DNA of 64,000 nucleotides from Pseudomonadota bacterium (GTDB lineage Bacteria; Pseudomonadota; Alphaproteobacteria; Sphingomonadales; Sphingomonadaceae). The first letter of the stretch is position 1; each line of letters begins with the position of its first letter. Position numbers and translations under genes: made by a program. The stretch lies in contig JAJZQN010000005.1 of assembly GCA_021847605.1 (NCBI GenBank), positions 1 to 64,000 on the forward strand. Direction: 5' to 3'. The notes under the pieces were generated by a model, which saw only the letters and a program-made list of their open reading frames with translations, was not told the DNA's origin and did not search any database. Shown here in pieces: positions 43,554 to 52,044 of the stretch.

Positions 43554-46424
43554 ATGACCATGTCTTCACGCACCCATGCCGTTCGCGTTGCGCTGTTTGC
43601 AGCGACGGCGATCGGTTCGCTCGGTTTGTCGCAAGCCGCTTTCGCTCAGGATGCCACGCCGCAGGCTGCCGATACAGCAGCACAAGCCGCTGACTCTGAA
43701 GTCGCCGACATCGTCGTAACCGGCATTCGCGGTTCGCTCCAGAGCGCGACCAATGCCAAGAAGGATGCCGTCGCATTCGGTGACTCGATCTTCGCCGAAG
43801 ATATCGGCAAGCTGCCCGCCACCAACCTCGCCGAAACGCTGAACCGCATGCCGGGCGTGCGCCTCAATCGCGACACCAATGGTGAAGGTACGCAGGTCGC
43901 GATCCGTGGTCTCGGCCCCAGCTTCACGCGCGTTCTGCTGAACGGTTCGCAGATTCAGGTCGCATCCGACGGCGGCACCAACGGCGGTAGCGCCAACCGC
44001 GAAGTCGATCTTGACTTCTTCCCGTCCGAACTCTTCACCCGCCTTGACCTTGCCAAAAGCCCGTCGCCCTCGACGCTGGAAGGTGGCATCGCCGGCACCG
44101 TCAACCTGCGCAATGCGCGTCCCTTCGACAAACCCGGCACGCATGTGACGGTCGTCGCACAGGGGCAATATACCGACGCCAATGACAAGGTGTCGCCGCG
44201 CGGCGCGATCGTCGCCAGCCACACCACCGATACGTTCGGCATCCTCGTCGGTGTCGCAGGGGTGAAGACCAAGACCCGCGTCCGCGGCTTCGAAACGGTC
44301 GGCTGGACCGACGGCAATCTCGGCAACGGTGACGCTGGCGGCAATAACTTCTCCTGGGCATCGGTGGTCCCGGCTAACGCTGGCCACGGACTGGTCGCCG
44401 GGCAGCCGGTTGACGTTGTCGCGACGTCGGGTCTGACCCGCAGCGAACTCAGCACCGCGCTTTTGCCGCGTCTGGGCCGTGATAGCCTGACCGAAGGCGA
44501 TCGCTCGCGCATTTCGGCGCTGGCCTCGCTTGAATGGCGTCCGTCCGACGAACTGCACTTCGCTCTCGACGGCATCTGGGCCAAATCGAAGCGCGATTAT
44601 ACCAAGGTCAACATGAACTGGCAGGTCCGTAACTCTGGACCAGGTACCAGCGCACAGTCGACCGGCGGCATGATCCCCATTGACCTGGCCGTCGATGACA
44701 ATGGCGTCGTCACCAGCGGCACCTTTGCCAACTCGTCCTATTTCCTTGAAGCCAGCCTGTTCAAGCAGACGACGAAATTCTGGAACGTCAACCCGAGCAT
44801 GCATTGGGAGCCGACCGACCTGTTGAAAGTCGATCTGAGCGGTAACTGGTCGAAGTCCAGCTTCTTCCGCGAACAGCCGACCTGGGCGTTCCAAACCACG
44901 CCGAATTCCGGCGTCGACACCTATTATGAAAATAACGGCGGCGATTATCCGTCGATCACCAGCAACCTCGATCTTAACGATCCGAACAATGGCAGCTGGC
45001 AATGGTATCGTCAGAATGTGCAGCTCGTCCGCCGCAAGACGGAAACCAAGGGCGCGCACCTCGACGTGACCTATGGCGACGAGATGTTCAACGTGAAGGT
45101 CGGTGCGGCTTTCGATCAGGCGACCCGCTCGATCCGTGCCTATGACAACAGCTCGGCCTATCAGTTGTCGGTCTGCGGCACGGGCTGCACCGGTGCCACT
45201 GGCTCCATCCCGACCAGCGCCATCGCACAATATCTGCGCAGCAGCTCGACGGCTGGTTTCATCGTCCCCGATTTCGACGCGATCAAATCGGCTACCAACT
45301 ACGCCAGCTATCGCGACGGCGCGCCTGAAACCCGCGGTGCCGTTACCGGCGGCGCGACGGGTGACATGGACGAAAAGGTCATGGGTGCCTATTTCGAGCT
45401 GAATGGCGTGACCACCATCGCGGGTCGCGACCTGCATATCAATACGGGCATGCGTTACGCCCACACCGATCAGACCGTCATCGGCCCCAGCCAGATCGGT
45501 ACTACGATCGTCGATATTACGGCCAAGTCGAAGTACGAGAATTTCCTCCCTTCGATCAACCTGACCTATGACGTGATGGATAATGTGAAGATCCGTGCAT
45601 CGGCATCGCGCACGATGACGCGCCCGGACGCCAGCCAGATTCTGCCTGGCATCACCTTCTCCGATCCGTCGGCCCTGATGGCCAGCGCCGGCAACCCGGA
45701 CCTGAAGCCCTATACGTCGGACAATTATGACATCGGCGGTGAAATCTACACCGGTGGTATCGGCTATATCGGCGTGTCGGCCTTCATGAAGAATATTCAG
45801 GGCTTCACTGTGACGACGTCGAACGAAGTCACCTTCGGTTCGCTCAACATTCCGTTCAGCAGCCTGTTGTCGACCCAGCAGAACGCGCTGACCGATCGTG
45901 CCGCAGCAACCGGCGTCGCCGTCAGCGATCTGCCGATCACGGTGAACCGTCCGGTCAACCTGTCGGATCTGAAGATCAAGGGTCTGGAAGTCACCTGGGT
46001 TCAGCCACTCGACTTCCTGGTCAAAGGCCTCGGCTTCTCGGCCAACGGCACCTATCTCGACCAGTCATCCTCTTCGGGTCTGGTGGCGACCGGCGTGTCC
46101 AAGTACAGCTACAACCTTCAGGGCTTTTATGAAAATAACGGCCTGTCGGTTAGCCTGAACTATGTCTGGAATGACAAGTCGATCGCCGTGAACCGGCCGC
46201 AGAACGGTATCCAGAATGCTTCGCTGCGTTCCGATGCCCGTGGTCAGCTTGATATGTCGGCCGGCTATGAACTGCCCTTCTTCAACAAGGCGATGCGCCT
46301 GACGCTCGACGTGCTGAACATCACGGACGAACCGATCCGCACCACCTTCGAATATGATAATGCGGCTTACTCGGTCTATTATCCCGGCCGTACCATCATG
46401 GCTGGTATCCGGGCCAACTTCTGA
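43554..46424 (+). CDS. TonB-dependent receptor, probable xylo-oligosaccharide uptake
   Basis: 956-aa outer-membrane receptor of the Caulobacter/sphingomonad carbohydrate type (TIGR01782-like). The signal peptide is within residues 1-35 (ending AAFAQ). A TonB box-like segment VADIVVTGIRGSLQ is followed by the plug domain with LAETLNRMPGVRLNRD and IRGLGPSFTRVLLNG, then a 22-strand barrel ending in GRTIMAGIRANF with terminal Phe. Substrate is inferred from neighbours and the shared operator: acetylated glucuronoxylan fragments. The frame has two close ATGs (43554 and 43560). The AGGAGAGGGG site upstream supports either. A strong terminator follows. Confidence 0.93.
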   Translation: MTMSSRTHAVRVALFAATAIGSLGLSQAAFAQDATPQAADTAAQAADSEVADIVVTGIRGSLQSATNAKKDAVAFGDSIFAEDIGKLPATNLAETLNRMPGVRLNRDTNGEGTQVAIRGLGPSFTRVLLNGSQIQVASDGGTNGGSANREVDLDFFPSELFTRLDLAKSPSPSTLEGGIAGTVNLRNARPFDKPGTHVTVVAQGQYTDANDKVSPRGAIVASHTTDTFGILVGVAGVKTKTRVRGFETVGWTDGNLGNGDAGGNNFSWASVVPANAGHGLVAGQPVDVVATSGLTRSELSTALLPRLGRDSLTEGDRSRISALASLEWRPSDELHFALDGIWAKSKRDYTKVNMNWQVRNSGPGTSAQSTGGMIPIDLAVDDNGVVTSGTFANSSYFLEASLFKQTTKFWNVNPSMHWEPTDLLKVDLSGNWSKSSFFREQPTWAFQTTPNSGVDTYYENNGGDYPSITSNLDLNDPNNGSWQWYRQNVQLVRRKTETKGAHLDVTYGDEMFNVKVGAAFDQATRSIRAYDNSSAYQLSVCGTGCTGATGSIPTSAIAQYLRSSSTAGFIVPDFDAIKSATNYASYRDGAPETRGAVTGGATGDMDEKVMGAYFELNGVTTIAGRDLHINTGMRYAHTDQTVIGPSQIGTTIVDITAKSKYENFLPSINLTYDVMDNVKIRASASRTMTRPDASQILPGITFSDPSALMASAGNPDLKPYTSDNYDIGGEIYTGGIGYIGVSAFMKNIQGFTVTTSNEVTFGSLNIPFSSLLSTQQNALTDRAAATGVAVSDLPITVNRPVNLSDLKIKGLEVTWVQPLDFLVKGLGFSANGTYLDQSSSSGLVATGVSKYSYNLQGFYENNGLSVSLNYVWNDKSIAVNRPQNGIQNASLRSDARGQLDMSAGYELPFFNKAMRLTLDVLNITDEPIRTTFEYDNAAYSVYYPGRTIMAGIRANF

Positions 46425-46447
46425 TCCTCCCCAAGGGATAAACTGAC

Positions 46448-46476
46448 AGGGCCGGCCGCAACGCCGGCCCTTTTTC
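46448..46476 (+). terminator. intrinsic terminator after the TonB receptor
   Basis: AGGGCCGGC (46448-46456) pairs with GCCGGCCCT (46463-46471), a 6-nt loop and a following run of five T. It separates the receptor from the GDSL esterase. Confidence 0.9.
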
Positions 46477-46539
46477 TTGGCGGGTGGATGTGAAATGCTC
46501 CTCCCGACTGACACTGAACAAGATTTATCGGAGAGAATG

Positions 46540-47784
46540 ATGCGCGCCTTTGCCAGCATCCTGTTGCTTCCGCTTGCAGCTTTTGCCGTATCTCCGGTTC
46601 AGGCGCAGACCTGTATCCCCTCATGGGTGGCGGGATGGGTTTCCTCTCAATATCGCCCGACCGGCGACGCGCTGCTGCCGGATGGCGCGCTGGCAAATCA
46701 GACTTTGCGTCAGATCGTTCGTCCTTCCATCTCCGGCGACAGGGTGCGCGTGCGCTTCTCCAATCTGGTCGGGACGAAGCCGTTACGCATCGCCGGGGCC
46801 AGCATAGCCCGCGCCCTGCGCAGCACATCGCCCGACGTCGATCCCGGCACGCTTATCTCGTTGCGTTTCGATGGTCGGCCAGAGGTCGTCATTCCTGCTG
46901 GTGCGGACTATCTGTCCGATCCGGTATCGCTGCCGGCAAAGGCTTTGGACAATATCGCCATCTCCATCCGCTATGACGGAGAACCGGAACAGACCTCCCA
47001 TCCCGGTTCGCGCGCAACGTCCTGGCACTTGTCCGGCGACCATCTGACCGACACCGCGATGACAGGCGCCGCCAGTTTCGAACATTGGTTCCATCTCGCT
47101 GCGCTGGAAGTGGAACGCTGCGCACCGGAAAGGTCGCCGAACAAGCTGATCGTCGCACTCGGCGATTCCATCACCGACGGCCGAGGATCGACCACCAATG
47201 GGAATGATCGCTGGACCGATCGCCTTGCCGCGCGGCTTCAGGCCGATCCCAAACGGCGCAACATCGCCATCGTCAATCAGGGGATTGGGGGTAATCGCCT
47301 GCTCAACGATGGAGCCGGTCCCAATGCGCTGGCCCGCTTCGATCGCGACGTGCTGGCCCAGCCGGGCGTGACGCACATCATCGTGCTGGAAGGGGTGAAT
47401 GATCTTGGAACCCTGACTCGCGACGCGCCGGTCAGCGTGGCGGAGCATCAGGCGCATGTCGCCCGCATCATCGGCGCCTATCGTCAGATCATCGCCCGCG
47501 CCCATGGCCGTGGCATCAAGGTCGTTGGCGCCACCATCATGCCCTTCGTTGGTAACGACTATTATCACGCGGATGCGCAGAATGAGGCGGATCGGCAGGC
47601 GGTCAATGCCTGGATCAGGACGCCCGGCCATTTCGACGGCCTCATCGATTTCGACCGCATCACCCGCGATCCGGCGCATCCCGACCGGCTGCTACCCGCC
47701 TATGATGTCGGCGACGCGCTTCATCCCTCGCCAGCGGGCTATGCCGCCATGGGCGACGCCATCCCGCTGACCTTGTTCGACTGA
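46540..47784 (+). CDS. exported SGNH/GDSL hydrolase, candidate acetyl esterase
   Basis: 414-aa secreted esterase. The signal peptide is MRAFASILLLPLAAFAVSPVQA. An N-terminal beta-rich domain (about 30-190) precedes the SGNH fold with Ser210 in ALGDSITDG, Gly/Asn in QGIGGNRLLN and EGVNDLGT, and Asp392/His395 in DALHPSPAG. Related two-domain esterases deacetylate plant polysaccharides. Next to a xylan-locus TonB receptor, deacetylation of acetylated xylan fragments is a sensible inference, not proven. ATG 46540 is chosen over 46537 for better spacing from GGAGA. It is convergent with the Lrp gene with abutting stops. Confidence 0.85.
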   Translation: MRAFASILLLPLAAFAVSPVQAQTCIPSWVAGWVSSQYRPTGDALLPDGALANQTLRQIVRPSISGDRVRVRFSNLVGTKPLRIAGASIARALRSTSPDVDPGTLISLRFDGRPEVVIPAGADYLSDPVSLPAKALDNIAISIRYDGEPEQTSHPGSRATSWHLSGDHLTDTAMTGAASFEHWFHLAALEVERCAPERSPNKLIVALGDSITDGRGSTTNGNDRWTDRLAARLQADPKRRNIAIVNQGIGGNRLLNDGAGPNALARFDRDVLAQPGVTHIIVLEGVNDLGTLTRDAPVSVAEHQAHVARIIGAYRQIIARAHGRGIKVVGATIMPFVGNDYYHADAQNEADRQAVNAWIRTPGHFDGLIDFDRITRDPAHPDRLLPAYDVGDALHPSPAGYAAMGDAIPLTLFD

Positions 47785-48273
47785 TTACTTCACCCGCGCG
47801 CGCTTGCTCCCTGCCTCCAGCACCGTCTCCATCGCGACATAGGTCGATGTGCTGGCGACATGGGGCAGGGCGCTGATCTTTTCGCCCAGCACTGCGCGGT
47901 ATCGACGAATATCGGCGGTTCGCACTTTCAGCAGATAATCGAAATTGCTTGCCAACATATGGCATTCCTCGATTTCTGCGATCCGCCGCACCGCCGCGTT
48001 GAACTCGCGCAGCGCCGCTTCCCGTGTGTCGCTCAGCTTCACTTCGGTAAAGGCGATATGGTCCATCCCCATTTTCGCCGGATCGACGATGGCGCGAAAC
48101 CCGCGAATGACCCCCGATTCCTGCAACCGCTTCAGTCTGACCTGACATGGTGTCTTGGACAGCCCTACCGCAACGGCCAGATCGGTGACGGTCATCCGCC
48201 CGTCCTCGACCAATGCGGCTATGATCCGCCGGTCATGCTCATCCATTTCGACTGCAAAGGTCTTGTTTTCCAT
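47785..48273 (-). CDS. Lrp/AsnC-family regulator, probable proline-responsive activator of putA
   Basis: 162-aa regulator with an N-terminal HTH (MTVTDLAVAVGLSKTPCQVRLKRL) and a RAM effector domain (AFTEVKLSD, ECHMLASNFDYLLKVRTADI). It is divergent from putA across 72 nt, the arrangement known for PutR in alphaproteobacteria, so proline sensing is likely. The stop lies directly against that of the GDSL esterase with no gap. Confidence 0.88.
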   Translation of the reverse strand: MENKTFAVEMDEHDRRIIAALVEDGRMTVTDLAVAVGLSKTPCQVRLKRLQESGVIRGFRAIVDPAKMGMDHIAFTEVKLSDTREAALREFNAAVRRIAEIEECHMLASNFDYLLKVRTADIRRYRAVLGEKISALPHVASTSTYVAMETVLEAGSKRARVK

Positions 48274-48345
48274 ATTATTTGCCTAACAGATGGCATTTAA
48301 TAAGTCATTATGTCTTGATGGAGGGTGATCATAAGGCGGAACGAA
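48274..48345. promoter_or_regulatory. divergent Lrp/putA control region
   Basis: This AT-rich 72-nt region contains TTGCC and GGCA half-sites (about 48279-48294) around TAACAGAT, as expected for a dimeric Lrp-type operator. The -10/-35 boxes cannot be fixed by eye. Confidence 0.4.
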
Positions 48346-51300
48346 ATGTCGCTTTCGATTATTCTGGTCGACATGACCGACCAGCCCTTCGCCAGCTTCG
48401 CCCCCGCCATTCGCCAGCCAACGCCGCTGCGTCAGGCGATCACCGCCGCCTATCGCCGGGACGAGGCGGAAGCGCTGGCGCCGCTCATCGCCGCAGCGTC
48501 TCTGCCCGATGCCATGCGTGGCGCCATCGCCGATACCGCTCGCACCCTCGTCACGACGCTGCGCGCCAATCATAAAGGTACGGGCGTCGAAGGACTGGTG
48601 CAGGAATATGCCCTGTCCAGTCAGGAAGGGGTGGCATTGATGTGCCTTGCCGAAGCGCTGCTGCGCATTCCTGACAATGACACGCGCGATGCGCTGATCC
48701 GTGACAAGATTGCAGATGGCGATTGGGGTTCGCATCTGGGTGGTGACAAGTCGCTGTTCGTCAATGCGGCCACATGGGGTCTGGTCGTCACCGGCAAGCT
48801 GGTCGGCAGCGTCGATGACCGCGGCCTTGGCGCGGCACTCACCCGCCTCGTCGCCCGCGCTGGCGAGCCGGTCATCCGGCGCGGCGTCGACCTGGCCATG
48901 CGAATGATGGGGGAGCAGTTCGTCACCGGGGAAACGATCAAGGAAGCGCTCAAGCGTGCCAAGGAACTGGAGGCCAAGGGTTTCGCCTACAGCTATGACA
49001 TGCTGGGCGAAGCGGCGACGACGGCTGCCGATGCAAAACGCTATTACGCCGATTATGAACAGGCGATCCACGCCATCGGCAAGGCGTCGGCCGGACGCGG
49101 CATTTATGCCGGGCCGGGCATTTCGATCAAGCTGTCGGCGCTTCATCCCCGTTATGTCCGCGCTCAGGCTTGTCGCGTCATGGGCGAACTGCTGCCTGCG
49201 GTAAAACGATTGGCGCTGCTGTCGAAACGTTATGACATCGGCCTCAACATCGACGCGGAGGAGGCCGACCGCCTCGAACTCTCGCTCGACTTACTCGAGA
49301 GCCTCGCCACCGATCCCGACCTTGCCGGCTGGAACGGCCTTGGCTTCGTGGTGCAGGGCTATGGCAAGCGCTGTCCGTTCGTTATCGACTGGATCATCGA
49401 TCTGGCTCGCCGCGCCGAACGCCGTATCATGGTCCGCCTGGTCAAGGGCGCCTATTGGGACGCCGAAATCAAGCGGGCGCAGGTCGATGGCCTGACAGAC
49501 TTCCCGGTCTATACGCGCAAGGTCCATACGGACGTCGCCTATGTGGCCTGCGCGCAAAAGCTGCTGGCCGCGCCGGATGCCGTCTTCCCGCAGTTTGCGA
49601 CCCATAATGCACAGACTCTGGCCACCATCTATCATCTGGCCGGCCCGGATTTCGAGATTGGCCAATATGAATTTCAATGCCTGCACGGCATGGGCGAACC
49701 GCTTTATCAGCAGGTTGTCGGCGCCCATAAGCTGGGTCGCCCCTGTCGCATTTACGCCCCGGTTGGCACGCATGAGACATTGCTCGCCTATCTTGTTCGC
49801 CGCCTGCTCGAAAATGGCGCGAACAGCAGCTTCGTGAACCGCATTGCCGATCCTGATGTTTCGTTGGACGAGATGATCGCCGATCCCGTCGATATCGTGC
49901 GCGCCATGGCGCATCCCGGCCACCGCCACAGCGAAATCGCGCTGCCCGGCGACCTCTATCCCGACCGTCGCAACAGTGATGGCATCGACCTCAGCAACGA
50001 AACTGCACTCGCCGACCTCATCGATGCGCTTCGTCACAGCGCAACCATCGCATGGGTCGCTGCGCCTCAGGGTGGGGCGGGGACGGCAAAGCCCGTCCTC
50101 AACCCCGCAGATCATCGCGATGTCGTTGGTCATGTGACCGAAGCAACCTCAGGCGATGCCCGCGCTGCCATGATCCGCGCGGCCGCGTCGCTATGGGGCA
50201 ATACACCCGTCGCCGATCGCGCCGCCGCACTGGATTGCGCCGCCGACGCGATGCAGGCGCGCATGCCCGTGCTGCTCGGCCTCATCATGCGCGAAGCTGG
50301 CAAATCCGTCGCCAACGCCATTGCCGAAGTGCGCGAGGCGATCGATTTCCTGCGCTATTACGCGGCGCAGGCACGCGGAGCTTTCGGCCCGACGCAACAG
50401 CCGCTCGGCCCCGTCGTCTGTATCAGCCCCTGGAATTTCCCGCTCGCCATCTTCACGGGTCAGGTTGCCGCCGCGCTCGTCGCCGGCAATCCGGTGCTGG
50501 CCAAGCCGGCAGAGGAAACCCCGCTGATCGCTGCCGAAGCCATCCGCCTGTTGCATGAAGCCGGCGTCCCCGCCAATGCGCTGCAACTTGTGCCGGGCGA
50601 TGGCTCCATCGGTGCTGCGCTGGTCGGTGCGCCTGAAACCGCCGCCGTCATGTTCACCGGATCGACCGAAGTCGCCCGTCTGATTCAGCGCCAGTTATCG
50701 ACTCGCCTGTCGCCCGCTGGCCATCCCATTCCGCTGATCGCCGAAACCGGCGGTCAGAATGCGATGATCGTGGATAGTTCTGCCCTCGCCGAACAGGTGG
50801 TGGCCGATGTCATTGCCTCCGCCTTCGACAGCGCGGGGCAGCGTTGCTCGGCATTGCGCATCCTCTGCCTTCAGGAGGATGTGGCCGATCGTACGCTCAT
50901 CATGTTACGGGGCGCGCTCGCCGAACTGCGCATCGGGCGAACCGATATGCTGGCGGTCGACACCGGCCCTGTGATTACGGCCGAAGCACGCGACACCATC
51001 AACGCGCATATCGACGCCATGCGCGCCCTTGGCCGTAAGGTGGAGCAGGGGGTCCTGCCGCCCGAAGCCGCCCATGGCACCTTCGTCGCGCCGACCATCA
51101 TCGAAATCGACTCGATTGCCGACCTCGGTCGCGAAGTTTTCGGTCCGGTCCTTCACGTCCTGCGTTTCAAACGGGATCGGCTGGACGCCCTGGTCGATCA
51201 GGTGAACGCCACCGGCTATGGCCTGACTTTCGGCCTGCACACCCGCCTCGACGATACCGTCGCCCGCGTGACGGCCCGCGTAAAGGTCGGCAATATCTAT

Positions 51301-51969
51301 GTGAACCGCAACGTCATCGGTGCGATAGTGGGCGTTCAGCCTTTCGGTGGCTGCGGCCTGTCTGGCACGGGGCCAAAGGCGGGAGGGCCGCTCTATCTCG
51401 GCCGCCTCGTCACCACCCCGCCAGTGTTCGCGGCGCGTGTCGCCCATCTTGTTTCCCCGCTTCACGCCTTTGCCGATTGGCTCGATGCACAGGGGGACAG
51501 TGAAGCCGCCGCCATGGCGCGCCGCACCGGCGACGCATCGGCGCTGGGCGCACAACTGACGCTGGCCGGACCAGTGGGGGAGCGCAACCTCTATGCGCTG
51601 CACCCGCGCGGAACTATGCTGCTGTTGCCGGCAACGCGGCAGGGGCTGTTCCGGCAGATGGCGGCCATCCTCGCCACCGGCAATCATGGCGTGGTGCAGG
51701 GTATGAGCCTGCCGCCAGGCTTGCCGCACGAAGTGGCGGCCTCCTTCGGTGCGGATGCCGATGCCCCGATCGCCGCAATTCTGGTGGAGGGCGATGCCGC
51801 ACGGGTCGCCGCCGCCGTCACCGCTGCTGCGGATCGCTCCGGTCGCATCGTCCCCGTTCATGCGGAAGGACCGTCGGGCTACAGCCTCGACTGGCTGCTG
51901 GAGGAAATCTCCACCTCCATCAACACGACTGCCGCAGGCGGCAATGCCAGCCTCATGATGATCGGCTGA
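48346..51969 (+). CDS. putA: bifunctional proline dehydrogenase/glutamate-semialdehyde dehydrogenase
   Basis: Enzyme of about 1207 aa oxidising proline to glutamate through a channel between two active sites. The FAD barrel (about 80-480) has AEEADRLELSLDLL, MVRLVKGAYWDAEIKRAQ and YAPVGTHETLLAYLVRRLLENGAN. The NAD-dependent aldehyde dehydrogenase (about 550-1010) has IAETGGQNAM with the Glu and GQRCSALR with the nucleophile Cys. A C-terminal domain follows. There is no ribbon-helix-helix DNA-binding domain, so it is not its own repressor, and the neighbouring Lrp gene fits as regulator. ATG 48346 has AAGGCGGA 5 nt upstream. MTDQPF at 48373 is an alternative. Confidence 0.93.
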   Translation: MSLSIILVDMTDQPFASFAPAIRQPTPLRQAITAAYRRDEAEALAPLIAAASLPDAMRGAIADTARTLVTTLRANHKGTGVEGLVQEYALSSQEGVALMCLAEALLRIPDNDTRDALIRDKIADGDWGSHLGGDKSLFVNAATWGLVVTGKLVGSVDDRGLGAALTRLVARAGEPVIRRGVDLAMRMMGEQFVTGETIKEALKRAKELEAKGFAYSYDMLGEAATTAADAKRYYADYEQAIHAIGKASAGRGIYAGPGISIKLSALHPRYVRAQACRVMGELLPAVKRLALLSKRYDIGLNIDAEEADRLELSLDLLESLATDPDLAGWNGLGFVVQGYGKRCPFVIDWIIDLARRAERRIMVRLVKGAYWDAEIKRAQVDGLTDFPVYTRKVHTDVAYVACAQKLLAAPDAVFPQFATHNAQTLATIYHLAGPDFEIGQYEFQCLHGMGEPLYQQVVGAHKLGRPCRIYAPVGTHETLLAYLVRRLLENGANSSFVNRIADPDVSLDEMIADPVDIVRAMAHPGHRHSEIALPGDLYPDRRNSDGIDLSNETALADLIDALRHSATIAWVAAPQGGAGTAKPVLNPADHRDVVGHVTEATSGDARAAMIRAAASLWGNTPVADRAAALDCAADAMQARMPVLLGLIMREAGKSVANAIAEVREAIDFLRYYAAQARGAFGPTQQPLGPVVCISPWNFPLAIFTGQVAAALVAGNPVLAKPAEETPLIAAEAIRLLHEAGVPANALQLVPGDGSIGAALVGAPETAAVMFTGSTEVARLIQRQLSTRLSPAGHPIPLIAETGGQNAMIVDSSALAEQVVADVIASAFDSAGQRCSALRILCLQEDVADRTLIMLRGALAELRIGRTDMLAVDTGPVITAEARDTINAHIDAMRALGRKVEQGVLPPEAAHGTFVAPTIIEIDSIADLGREVFGPVLHVLRFKRDRLDALVDQVNATGYGLTFGLHTRLDDTVARVTARVKVGNIYVNRNVIGAIVGVQPFGGCGLSGTGPKAGGPLYLGRLVTTPPVFAARVAHLVSPLHAFADWLDAQGDSEAAAMARRTGDASALGAQLTLAGPVGERNLYALHPRGTMLLLPATRQGLFRQMAAILATGNHGVVQGMSLPPGLPHEVAASFGADADAPIAAILVEGDAARVAAAVTAAADRSGRIVPVHAEGPSGYSLDWLLEEISTSINTTAAGGNASLMMIG

Positions 51970-51980
51970 TCACGCCATTC

Positions 51981-52043
51981 CGTTCGTTTCGAGCGAAGTC
52001 GAGAAACATCTTGCCCGGACGTTCCGACTTCGCTCGGAGGAAC
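51981..52043. repeat. palindromic sphingomonad repeat, copy 3 (putA/PBP gap)
   Basis: Arm 51981-52007 carries the same GTTTCGAGCGAAGTCGAG unit as the other copies. The second arm (52021-52043) is a shortened, diverged complement that is itself GTTCC...GGAAC palindromic. It lies between convergent putA and the penicillin-binding protein gene. Confidence 0.8.
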
Positions 52044-52044
52044 A

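Noticed and set aside
43566..45464. 632-aa minus-strand ORF opposite the TonB receptor
   Set aside because: No domain, signal or motif, and it covers a canonical receptor on the other strand.
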